DNA of 35,633 nucleotides from Bacteroidales bacterium (GTDB lineage: Bacteria; Bacteroidota; Bacteroidia; Bacteroidales; VadinHA17). How positions within the stretch are numbered: the stretch's first letter is position 1; every line of letters begins with the position of its first letter. The notes under the pieces were generated by a model that did not search any database, was not told where the DNA came from, and was given only the letters and a program-made list of their open reading frames with translations. The position numbers were made by a program, and so were the translations under genes. Location of the stretch: NCBI GenBank assembly GCA_025358455.1, contig JANYJP010000015.1, positions 1 to 35,633 on the forward strand. The letters are read 5' to 3'. This document shows positions 7,697 through 14,870 of this stretch, piece after piece.

Positions 7697-10087
7697 TTAC
7701 TTCAGTTTCGCAATATGTTCATTCAGCAATTCACTGATAGTCGCAAATTCTCCGAGAGATTTTTCAGCTAATGATTCCATGATCTTTTTATCAGTTTTCA
7801 TTGATACCCCTTTCTCGATTTTGCCAAGAAGGTCACATAACTCAATAGCTCCCAGGTGGCGACAGGGAGGCAGCATTTTATGAGCCAGGTTTGCCACAGA
7901 ATCCCAATTGCCTAATAAAGCTGCTTCCTGCAGCTCCTTAATACCCTGACGTGTTGAACTGTTAAATGAGATTAGCATCTGCTTTACAAAATGTTCATCA
8001 CCACCTGAAATATGGTAAAGATTTTTCAGAAGTATTTTGGTGTTATCATAACTGTTTTCCTTTTCTTTTTCAACTGACTTATCAATCTGTTCATTTAATT
8101 TATTCCCGCTGAGAGAGAGAATAGTCGTCAATAACATTTCTTCTGTAAATGGCTTCTGAAGGAATGCATTCATTCCTGTCTCTTTGTATTTTTCCATTTC
8201 CTGGTTAAGTGATACAGCCGAAACACATATCACTTTCATTATTGCTTCGGAAATTTTCAATTCGTCACGTATGAAACGGGTAACCTTAAGCCCGTCGATA
8301 CCCGGCATCCTTATATCCATAAAAACCAAATCATAACTATACTCCTTCAGTATCTCAATAGCGTCCATTCCACTTACTGCAAAATCGTTTTTTATATCCC
8401 ACCTGTCAAGAATCTTCTTGAATAACAGGCGATTATATTCCTCATCATCAACCACAAGAATCTTCAGCTTTTTGATCCATTCAGGAATAGATGAAGGAAG
8501 GCTGACATCCCTCTTAATCTGGTCTTCAATACCAACACGAACTGGCAAATGACAGGTTATTTTTGTACCGGAATTTTTCCTGCTTTCACAAACGATGGTC
8601 CCGCATTGCAATTCTACAAGCTTTTTGACAATGGATAACCCCAAACCGGTACCTCCATACTTTCTGGTAGTGCTCATTTCCGCCTGGGTAAAATCGTCAA
8701 AAATGATCTTCAGCTTGTCTTCATCAATTCCGATTCCTGTATCTGTAACTTCTATTACCAAATCAACTTCACCTTTATTATTGGCAATGCCACCGACAAA
8801 AAATCGTACACTTCCTGATTCAGTGAACTTGACCGAATTGCCCACAAGGTTTAACATTATCTGTTTCAGACGGTACGGATCACCCAGAAGCACCGGTGGT
8901 GTACCGGGCTTTATTGAAAAACTTAATAGTATATTGTTCTGCCTTGCCTGTCGTTCAAAAATAGAGTAGACATCATTTAGTACCTGGTTGATACTGAAAT
9001 GCACTTTTTCCAACATCAGCTTCCCGCTCTGCAATTTTGATAAATCAAGGATATCATCAATAATTTTTGCCAGGTGATCAGAAGATGTCTTTATGATTTT
9101 CAGGGAACGTAATACATTTTCATCTGATGTCTCATGAAAAAGTTGTTCTGTGAACCCTGAAATTGCTGTGACAGGGGTTCTCATTTCATGACTGATACTG
9201 GCCATGAAAAGTTCTTTTGTCCGTGCCAGATTCTCAGTTTCACTTTTTGACTTTTCAAGAGCCGCCTGATATTTATTTGCATTTTTGATATATCTGATAA
9301 TTATAATTGAGACCAGGATTGCCAGCAGCCCTCCGGAAACTGCAAATAATGCAAGCCATCGGTATGTCTTCTCTGCAAGAAGTTTTGCTGTTTGACCCTT
9401 TTCTTTAACCAGTATTGAAACCTGATTCTCCATTCTTGTAATCAGGTCATAAAACTTTTCTTTTATTCTGCTGCTGGTTATAGCGAGTTGTGTCTCACCC
9501 ACTTTTAGTTTTTCTTTTGTGATCCTGCTCTTTTTTTCAATTTCCTCTATATTGGTGATCACTTCCTGAGGGTTTACCAGGTTTTTAGTGTTTCGTGCAA
9601 ATACTCTTTTCAGGATACCTTTTTTTTCAATGTTTTCGGGTGCTTTGGCAAGCTGGTCGGACAGGTGCCTGATTGATGCAGAAACATTATAATTGTCAGT
9701 AAGATACAGGAATTCATTCCAGCTTATTATGTTCTCTTCAATAAGGTTACTGATTGTGTCTGCCTGGTTCAGCATAATAGCATCGTCGGAACATTCAGAT
9801 TGCAACAGGTTGACCTTTTCATCAATCCCTTTGATTATTGAGTAATATGGTGCCAGATCGGATGTATCTCTTGTGATTGAATATATACGGATGCTGTTAT
9901 CAGCTTTTTCAAGGTCACCGGAAATATCACGGATACTTACTAATCTTATTTCTGGATTCAGGTCGATCTGAATAGAAGATACTATTGCAGAAAGGTTCCG
10001 GAAGGACAAATAGCAAGCAGCAGACAACAGGATGACAGCAAAGAGCATTAATACCCCGACCTTTACCTGGATTAATATTTTTTTCAC
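7697..10087 (-). CDS. Hybrid sensor histidine kinase with REC and Hpt domains
   Basis: This 796-residue membrane kinase has one membrane segment at about 9-29, a helical extracytoplasmic sensor (about 30-240, CHASE3- or four-helix-like), and a second segment at about 243-265. HisKA follows with His300 in 'ASISHEMRTPVTAI', then HATPase with 'DTGIGI' and 'GTGLGLS'. The receiver (about 541-655) has 'VVDDEE', Asp591 in 'LVFMDIRMPGIDG' and Lys645. The C-terminal Hpt domain (about 690-790) carries His736 in 'NLAHKMLPPCRHLGA'. This is a full BarA-like phosphorelay: His300 to Asp591 to His736, then to a separate receiver, most likely the NtrC-like protein downstream or the stand-alone receiver upstream. 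The start codon is GTG; no in-frame ATG sits close upstream. It is the middle gene of the operon, with gaps of 22 and 15 bases. Confidence 0.94.
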   Translation of the reverse strand: MKKILIQVKVGVLMLFAVILLSAACYLSFRNLSAIVSSIQIDLNPEIRLVSIRDISGDLEKADNSIRIYSITRDTSDLAPYYSIIKGIDEKVNLLQSECSDDAIMLNQADTISNLIEENIISWNEFLYLTDNYNVSASIRHLSDQLAKAPENIEKKGILKRVFARNTKNLVNPQEVITNIEEIEKKSRITKEKLKVGETQLAITSSRIKEKFYDLITRMENQVSILVKEKGQTAKLLAEKTYRWLALFAVSGGLLAILVSIIIIRYIKNANKYQAALEKSKSETENLARTKELFMASISHEMRTPVTAISGFTEQLFHETSDENVLRSLKIIKTSSDHLAKIIDDILDLSKLQSGKLMLEKVHFSINQVLNDVYSIFERQARQNNILLSFSIKPGTPPVLLGDPYRLKQIMLNLVGNSVKFTESGSVRFFVGGIANNKGEVDLVIEVTDTGIGIDEDKLKIIFDDFTQAEMSTTRKYGGTGLGLSIVKKLVELQCGTIVCESRKNSGTKITCHLPVRVGIEDQIKRDVSLPSSIPEWIKKLKILVVDDEEYNRLLFKKILDRWDIKNDFAVSGMDAIEILKEYSYDLVFMDIRMPGIDGLKVTRFIRDELKISEAIMKVICVSAVSLNQEMEKYKETGMNAFLQKPFTEEMLLTTILSLSGNKLNEQIDKSVEKEKENSYDNTKILLKNLYHISGGDEHFVKQMLISFNSSTRQGIKELQEAALLGNWDSVANLAHKMLPPCRHLGAIELCDLLGKIEKGVSMKTDKKIMESLAEKSLGEFATISELLNEHIAKLK

Positions 10088-10109
10088 TTACTATGTGTGG
10101 ACTCAATAA

Positions 10110-10541
10110 TCAATCCAAAGGTATATAAAATTTATTGTCAAGGTATTGCTCAAGGCACAAACAACATAATGCCGGAGCAGACTGATCTTTTAAAACAAAA
10201 TAATCATAAACACCCTGATATAATTTTTCCCTTACACTCTTAGATTGTGAAAGAAGTACAATTGTGGTACTTACGGGTAGTTCTTTCAGCATTTTTATAA
10301 TATGTGTCCCGTTAATACCATTACCAAGGTAATAATCTATAAAAGCTATTGAGTCGGAATCTGAAAATTCACTCGATTTGATTTTTGTAATGCACTCAGC
10401 AGCATCCGTGAATGAATGTAATTTATATTTGAAATCCCATTTTCCCTTTTTGGAAAGTACACTTTGTTGCAAAGTTGAAGAAAGCATTTTATTGTAATAT
10501 ACATTATCTTCAACTACTAGTACGTTTATATTCCTTTTCAT
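10110..10541 (-). CDS. Stand-alone response regulator receiver protein
   Basis: This 143-residue protein is essentially one receiver domain: acidic 'VVEDN' near the start, phospho-acceptor Asp69 in 'SIAFIDYYLGNG' and Lys118 in 'YDYFVLKD'. No output domain follows. Its N-terminus ('VEDNVYYNKML') closely resembles that of the NtrC-like regulator two genes on ('[11 protein letters not shown]'), so the two receivers look related and could compete for the same Hpt. It is the first gene of the operon, 22 bases before the kinase. It may act as a phosphate sink or by protein contact; this is inference. A candidate sigma-54 promoter and enhancer lie upstream. Confidence 0.88.
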   Translation of the reverse strand: MKRNINVLVVEDNVYYNKMLSSTLQQSVLSKKGKWDFKYKLHSFTDAAECITKIKSSEFSDSDSIAFIDYYLGNGINGTHIIKMLKELPVSTTIVLLSQSKSVREKLYQGVYDYFVLKDQSAPALCCLCLEQYLDNKFYIPLD

Positions 10542-10571
10542 CGTTTCTGGAATTTAGTAACGATGATCCTA

Positions 10572-10588
10572 TTCCAACAGTGTGCCAA
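10572..10588 (-). promoter_or_regulatory. Candidate sigma-54 promoter of the phosphorelay operon
   Basis: TTGGCAC (10588-10582, minus strand) is a perfect -24 element. Ten bases after its GG the -12 position reads GA rather than GC, within TTGGAA, so the -12 half is imperfect. It lies about 30 bases before the ATG at 10541 and about 100 bases downstream of the palindrome at 10686-10700. Confidence 0.45.
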
Positions 10589-10685
10589 TTACAATTCTAA
10601 TTTTACCAAAAATTATATATAATTATATATCAATATGTTAAGAATTATCATGATTTATTTATGTGAAAGATTATGGTGATTTAAA

Positions 10686-10700
10686 TTCTCAAATTGAGAA
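10686..10700. promoter_or_regulatory. Perfect palindrome, putative enhancer of the phosphorelay operon
   Basis: TTCTCAA-A-TTGAGAA is a perfect 7+1+7 palindrome. It lies about 130 bases before the predicted start site of the operon and shares TTCTC-N5-GAGAA with 6308-6322. The NtrC-like protein encoded by the same operon is the natural candidate binder. Confidence 0.6.
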
Positions 10701-10748
10701 AATATATTGTTAATTTGGCTTCGCGGGGTTCGCATAAGCTCGCGTGGA

Positions 10749-11840
10749 TTAATCTGATTTATCCCGTTGAGCTGATTCATTCAACTCTTTCTGCTCAAGA
10801 TGAGCTTTTGCTTCATCCGGGGATCCTAATATCACCGCGATCCACTTTGTTTTCTCATTCTGTTCCAGAATGATTTTAATGGCCATAGTAAAAGGAACTG
10901 ACAGGAACATACCAACCATTCCCAGTACAAATCCCCAGAACAGGAGAGACATGAAAACAACAAGAGTTGATAAACCTAACCCTCTTCCCATTATCCTGGG
11001 TTCTATAAAGTTTCCGAGAATATTGTGGATGACCATGGATGCGCCCAGAGTCCAGAGAGCACCACCAAATCCCAAATCAATAAGGGCGAAAAGAACAGTT
11101 GGAATTGTGGCAATGATGGATCCGATATTCGGAATATAATTCATCAGACCTGCGATCAATGCCCATAGCAACGGGTAGTCAACCCCGATGATCAACAATG
11201 CTATATAGATAAAAATCCCAATTGCCAAACACAATAAGGTTTTTATCGCAAGGTAATGTCGGATATTCTGTAAAATAGTAGAAAAATATGAAATGGATGT
11301 ATCTGTTTCATTACTTATTGCCCTGGCCTTAATTGAAAAACTCCCGAATTCCATAAGTATAAACAGAATTATAAGAAAGATCAGAAATGTATTCCCCACC
11401 ATATTAAAAAGCGCGTTCAAAGCGGTTGCTGTATATTCCAGGATCTTTGCCGGCTGAACAAGATCAGAAAACTGATTGGATGGAATCTTAATTCCTATCT
11501 CACTTAAACCCTGAATAAAGGAGTCGCTGATTGTTTTTAGGGCAGATTCATATTTTGGAAGGTTGCCTGAAAAGGAAGATACTGTGCCTCCGATCAGAAA
11601 ACCAAATGAGGAAAAAAGCACAACCATTCCCAATACTACAATAAACAGAGCTATCCCTCTGGGTATTCTCTTTTTCTCGAGCCAGGAAATTGGCTGTGCA
11701 CAAATGATACTTATGAAAAGTGCCAGTAAAAAGGGAGTTATGATCGATTTTGCATAAATCACTCCGGCAATAATGATTATTAATGCAGCTATATTTATAA
11801 CTGTTGATCCCTCCGACGATACGCTAATCTTGCTGTTCAT
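10749..11840 (-). CDS. AI-2E family (PerM-like) membrane transporter
   Basis: This 363-residue polytopic membrane protein has the AI-2E/PerM arrangement: two or three N-terminal membrane segments with 'PFLLALFISIICAQPISWLE', a soluble middle stretch (about 85-140), then five C-terminal membrane segments containing 'LIAGLMNYIPNIGSIIATIP' and 'NFIEPRIMGRGLGLS', the family's conserved core. Some members export the quorum signal AI-2 and others act as ion/H+ antiporters, so the substrate cannot be read from sequence. The C-terminus is charged and cytoplasmic. A second member lies at 12493-13590 on the other strand. It ends just before the control region of the phosphorelay operon. Confidence 0.9.
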   Translation of the reverse strand: MNSKISVSSEGSTVINIAALIIIIAGVIYAKSIITPFLLALFISIICAQPISWLEKKRIPRGIALFIVVLGMVVLFSSFGFLIGGTVSSFSGNLPKYESALKTISDSFIQGLSEIGIKIPSNQFSDLVQPAKILEYTATALNALFNMVGNTFLIFLIILFILMEFGSFSIKARAISNETDTSISYFSTILQNIRHYLAIKTLLCLAIGIFIYIALLIIGVDYPLLWALIAGLMNYIPNIGSIIATIPTVLFALIDLGFGGALWTLGASMVIHNILGNFIEPRIMGRGLGLSTLVVFMSLLFWGFVLGMVGMFLSVPFTMAIKIILEQNEKTKWIAVILGSPDEAKAHLEQKELNESAQRDKSD

Positions 11841-12134
11841 TTAAGAATTGTTTTATGGAGCTTATAAGAAAGAAATCAATTTGCTTTCTAAAAACTCCAG
11901 GGTTAAGCCTGAAATATTAAATATAAGAATAAGTTCGCAAAGCCTGTCATGTAAATATGATTGTCGTGGCATAAATTATTACTTAAAATTAGTAAAATTC
12001 CTCCTCTCAGTTTACCCTGAGTCAGATATTATTAACTCTACATGAAACATTAATCACCCTTCATTGTTCTTTCTAAAACAAAATTCTCCGGGTCATTTTT
12101 ATAAAATCTAATTATCATTCTGAAAATTGCAATT

Positions 12135-12314
12135 ATGGAAGAAGTTAAAAAAGAAAGATGGCTCACTTATATGGCAATCACAACAATCTTAATAGCCGTG
12201 GCAGCAACCTTATCAACTTTTAAGGGTGGTGGCTTTAGTACAAGAAGCCTGTTAAACCAGACAAAAGCAAGCGATATTGACAATCCACGGAGGGGTATTG
12301 ACTGCAAGACCTGA
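12135..12314 (+). pseudogene. Truncated DUF4337 membrane protein remnant
   Basis: A 59-codon frame starts at ATG 12135. Its first 46 residues are the conserved DUF4337 N-terminus: 'KKERWLTYMAITTILIAVAA', 'LSTFKGGGFSTRSLLNQTKA', then SD. In intact family members this leads into QWAYYQAKSIK and a long coiled coil. Here the frame ends after 13 unrelated residues. Another frame to about 12410 shows stop-interrupted pieces such as 'LQDLNAFQL' and 'NESEKIRKHL' that could be decayed coiled coil. This is a deletion or frameshift remnant of a membrane protein of unknown role. The rest of the long gap 11841-12492 holds nothing I can support. Confidence 0.75.
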
Positions 12315-12492
12315 ATGCCTTTCAACTTTAAATACAGAATCAGGTTACAAAGGCTGGTCCTTACTTCATTAATTTCTAAACGTTTAACGAATCTGAAAAG
12401 ATTAGAAAACATTTAACAGCAACCCGGTGTTGTATATCTGATATTAAAGAGTATCAACAATTCTTTGTAACTTACACCGCTTATTTTAATTT

Positions 12493-13590
12493 ATGTTACC
12501 ACATCCCGGACTGGCACGACTTAATAAGATATTGCTTTTCGCAATATTAATCAGCGTTGTATTGTATTTTGGCAGGGAATTCTTTAAGCTGATCAGCTTC
12601 GCCGGATTATTGGCAATGTTAATGACTCCGGTATCAAACAAACTTGAAAAACATCGTATTTCAAGAGTATTTTCTTCAGTAATATCCGTACTTATCATTG
12701 TAGCTGTATTCTCAGGAGTTATAGCACTTCTTTCGGCCCAGATCGGTAATATAGGAAAGGAACTGCCGGTAATATTATTACGATACGAAGAATTTAAATT
12801 GGATATACAGTCGTGGATAAATGACAGCCTGGGGGTAACAACAGGGCAGCTGAGAGTTCATGCTCCGGATGTGTTTAATAATGCCGGAAGTTTTCTTATG
12901 GAGATGGTAAAAGGCTCAGTTACATTTATCGGAAGCTTGTTTTTGGTCATGGTATTTATTTTTCTCTTCTTAATGCAAAGGAATAAGTACGAAAACTTTG
13001 TTGTAATGCTTTATAAGGAAGATAAAAGGAATGAAGCCAAAGAAATGATAGACAAAATCAGCAGAGTGGCACAGCAATACCTGACAGGAAGACTTGTTGC
13101 TGCCTTAATTATGGGAGTGCTTTTTCTTATCGGCTTTTTGATCATAGGCCTGAAAAATACTGTACTGCTTTCTTTGATTGTTGCTATTATGACCATTATA
13201 CCATATGTAGGGGCTTTAATAGGGGGACTGGTTCCTTTTTTTATGTCAATTATAGACGGCTCCTTTAACCAGTCGATCTGGGTTGTTATTATAATATTAG
13301 TGGTTAATGTAATTGATCACTATTTTATTGAACCGTATGTAGTCGGAGGTAGCGTAAACATAAGTCCTTTCTTTACAATATTTGTCCTGATTCTGGGTGG
13401 TATAGTCTGGGGTATTTCAGGTATTATATTGTTTCTGCCTTTATCAGGAATACTTAAAATAGTATTTGATAATGTACAGGGCCTGGGGCCTTATGCAGCT
13501 CTGATCGGTGACCAGCGAGACTCTTCCAGGCATGGAAATGTATGGACGAAATTAAATGGAATCTTTTCACGGAGAAAGAGCAGGGACTAG
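12493..13590 (+). CDS. AI-2E family (PerM-like) membrane transporter, second copy
   Basis: This 365-residue polytopic membrane protein is of the same family as 10749-11840 but clearly diverged. It has N-terminal membrane segments, a soluble region with 'LRYEEFKLDIQSWINDSLG', then the core 'IVAIMTIIPYVGALIGGLVP' and 'DHYFIEPYVVGGSVNISPFF', which match the family signatures. It ends in a positively charged tail (FSRRKSRD). The start at 12493 places the first membrane segment at about residue 14. The substrate is unknown. It faces the remnant of a MazG-like gene downstream and stands alone as a transcription unit. Confidence 0.9.
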   Translation: MLPHPGLARLNKILLFAILISVVLYFGREFFKLISFAGLLAMLMTPVSNKLEKHRISRVFSSVISVLIIVAVFSGVIALLSAQIGNIGKELPVILLRYEEFKLDIQSWINDSLGVTTGQLRVHAPDVFNNAGSFLMEMVKGSVTFIGSLFLVMVFIFLFLMQRNKYENFVVMLYKEDKRNEAKEMIDKISRVAQQYLTGRLVAALIMGVLFLIGFLIIGLKNTVLLSLIVAIMTIIPYVGALIGGLVPFFMSIIDGSFNQSIWVVIIILVVNVIDHYFIEPYVVGGSVNISPFFTIFVLILGGIVWGISGIILFLPLSGILKIVFDNVQGLGPYAALIGDQRDSSRHGNVWTKLNGIFSRRKSRD

Positions 13591-13621
13591 AGAAGAGACG
13601 AAGAGACGAAGAGAAACCTTC

Positions 13622-13810
13622 TTAGAGTTCATTGTATTTCTTCGCAGTTCCCTTTGATTTCTCAATTGGATATTTCTCACCATTTGTATTGTGGAACTGC
13701 GACCAGTTTCTTTCGTCGCGGAACTTAACGAGTTCATCAATAAGTATTTTAATGTCGTTTATAGTGTAAAGATCTATGGGTGGCTGATTTGTTATACTCC
13801 CGGGATTACA
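13622..13810 (-). pseudogene. MazG-like pyrophosphohydrolase N-terminal remnant
   Basis: The minus strand is open from just after an in-frame TAA (13811-13813) to TAA at 13622-13624. It includes 'INDIKILIDELVKFRDERNW' followed by SQFHN, a close match to the N-terminal helix of MazG-like nucleotide pyrophosphohydrolases (pattern FRDERDW.QFHNPKNLA). After FHN the sequence diverges ('GEKYPIEKSKGTAKKYNEL') and the catalytic EE..E segment is absent. There is no usual start codon in frame, and the frame overlaps the end of the upstream lipoprotein gene. A non-functional remnant is most likely; a small unrelated protein with a coincidental match is the alternative. Confidence 0.45.
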
Positions 13811-14135
13811 TTAGTTTTCTTTCCCAGACTATTTTAACCTTTTTGGCATTTTTTTGGAAGTCATTAATATTGGCAGGTGTCCATACAAATTTTTTACCCT
13901 GGTAATCATAGAATTCACACATCATACATGAGGATATTGGTATTGAGATTAAATAATAATACTCATTATTCCATTCATATGCAGAAACAACTGTACCTGC
14001 AGAATATCTTGCGGTATCCATTTGAGAAATCCTGTCGTTTAACCATTGAGGATTTTCAGGATACTGCGTGTCATTTTTTTTGCAGCACGAGGCTAAAAGG
14101 ATTATAACCAGAATAATAAGTAAATTCCCTTTCAT
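13806..14135 (-). CDS. Small lipoprotein, paralogue of 14397-14765
   Basis: This 109-residue protein has a lipoprotein signal (hydrophobic stretch ending LASC, Cys17), so it should be anchored at the periplasmic side or the outer membrane. The mature part has 'PQWLNDRISQMD', 'YEWNNEYYYLI' and 'PISSCMMCEFYDYQGKK'. The same skeleton (P.WL...I, YEW.N.Y, P.SS, then a G-containing strand) is in the protein at 14397-14765, so the two are paralogues. The family is common and uncharacterised in Bacteroidota. The CMMC motif could bind metal or form a disulfide. It is the last of three small genes on this strand. Confidence 0.72.
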   Translation of the reverse strand: MKGNLLIILVIILLASCCKKNDTQYPENPQWLNDRISQMDTARYSAGTVVSAYEWNNEYYYLISIPISSCMMCEFYDYQGKKFVWTPANINDFQKNAKKVKIVWERKLM

Positions 14136-14144
14136 AATATCAGA

Positions 14145-14363
14145 TTATTTGACTTTTCTGAAGATATAGTTCTGTTTTTTTGTACTTATATATTTGGAGA
14201 ATTTGCCGGTTCTGATTGCCAGATTTGATTCGTCGAATCTGAAATAGTAAGTTCCGCCCTCCATGGAACTTGACAATCCGTCAATCACTGAAATACTATC
14301 ACCGGATATCCAGTATGAATAGGATGTACTTCCTATTTTTGGCAGCCAGTATCCATTGGTCAT
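14145..14363 (-). CDS. Small hypothetical protein, possibly truncated
   Basis: This 72-residue frame lies between two small paralogous lipoprotein genes, 9 bases from the downstream one. It has no signal peptide although both neighbours do. The sequence is beta-rich ('GSTSYSYWISGDSISVIDG', 'SMEGGTYYFRFDESNLAIRT') and ends KQNYIFRKVK, like the C-terminal strands of a lipocalin-like lipoprotein. The frame is closed upstream by TAA before any signal peptide. It may therefore be the surviving 3' part of a longer lipoprotein gene. Function unknown. Confidence 0.5.
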   Translation of the reverse strand: MTNGYWLPKIGSTSYSYWISGDSISVIDGLSSSMEGGTYYFRFDESNLAIRTGKFSKYISTKKQNYIFRKVK

Positions 14364-14396
14364 TTTATTTTGTGCATGGTCAGGTTATTTAACTGT

Positions 14397-14765
14397 TTAT
14401 TCCATCCAGGATAAATCATTGTAATCAGGCCCTTGCCAGACAATTGTTTTGCAGCATTTCTCTTTGGCATAATCTGTATTCATGTCAGTTGCATAGATTT
14501 GAAGGGTTTCTCCCTTTAGTGAAATGGGCTGTGGCATAGAGGAACTCAAAGGATTGTGGTATTCAAAAAAATATTGATTATGCCATTCATAACGAACCCA
14601 TGCACCCCAGGAATTCATTAATTGAGGCGAATCTTTGATTATCTGTTCTTCCTTATTAATCTTTGATTTCAGCCAACCCGGCACTTCTTTCGATGGGATT
14701 AAGTAGCTTTTCTCACATGAATAGAGCATGAGAGAAAAGAAAAACATTAATGCAATTTTTTTCAT
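14397..14765 (-). CDS. Small lipoprotein, paralogue of 13806-14135
   Basis: This 122-residue protein has a lipoprotein signal ending LYSC (Cys17). The mature part shows 'VPGWLKSKINKEE', 'WVRYEWHNQYFFEYHNPLSS' and 'KCCKTIVWQGPDYNDLSW'. It shares the P.WL, YEW.NQY and P.SS skeleton with 13806-14135, pointing to tandem duplication with the odd small gene 14145-14363 between. It is the first gene of a likely three-gene unit. No enzymatic motif is visible. Confidence 0.72.
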   Translation of the reverse strand: MKKIALMFFFSLMLYSCEKSYLIPSKEVPGWLKSKINKEEQIIKDSPQLMNSWGAWVRYEWHNQYFFEYHNPLSSSMPQPISLKGETLQIYATDMNTDYAKEKCCKTIVWQGPDYNDLSWME

Positions 14766-14870
14766 AAGGCTAAACTTTTACGGTTAGTATAACTGTAAGG
14801 TCAATGAGAACTATACAAATTTCATGCCAATCATATATGTTATAATATTCATTTTTAGAATATTATGTAG

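Noticed and set aside
11848-12045. A 65-codon plus-strand frame next to the first AI-2E-family gene
   Set aside because: No signal, motif or protein-like composition; the surrounding interval looks non-coding.
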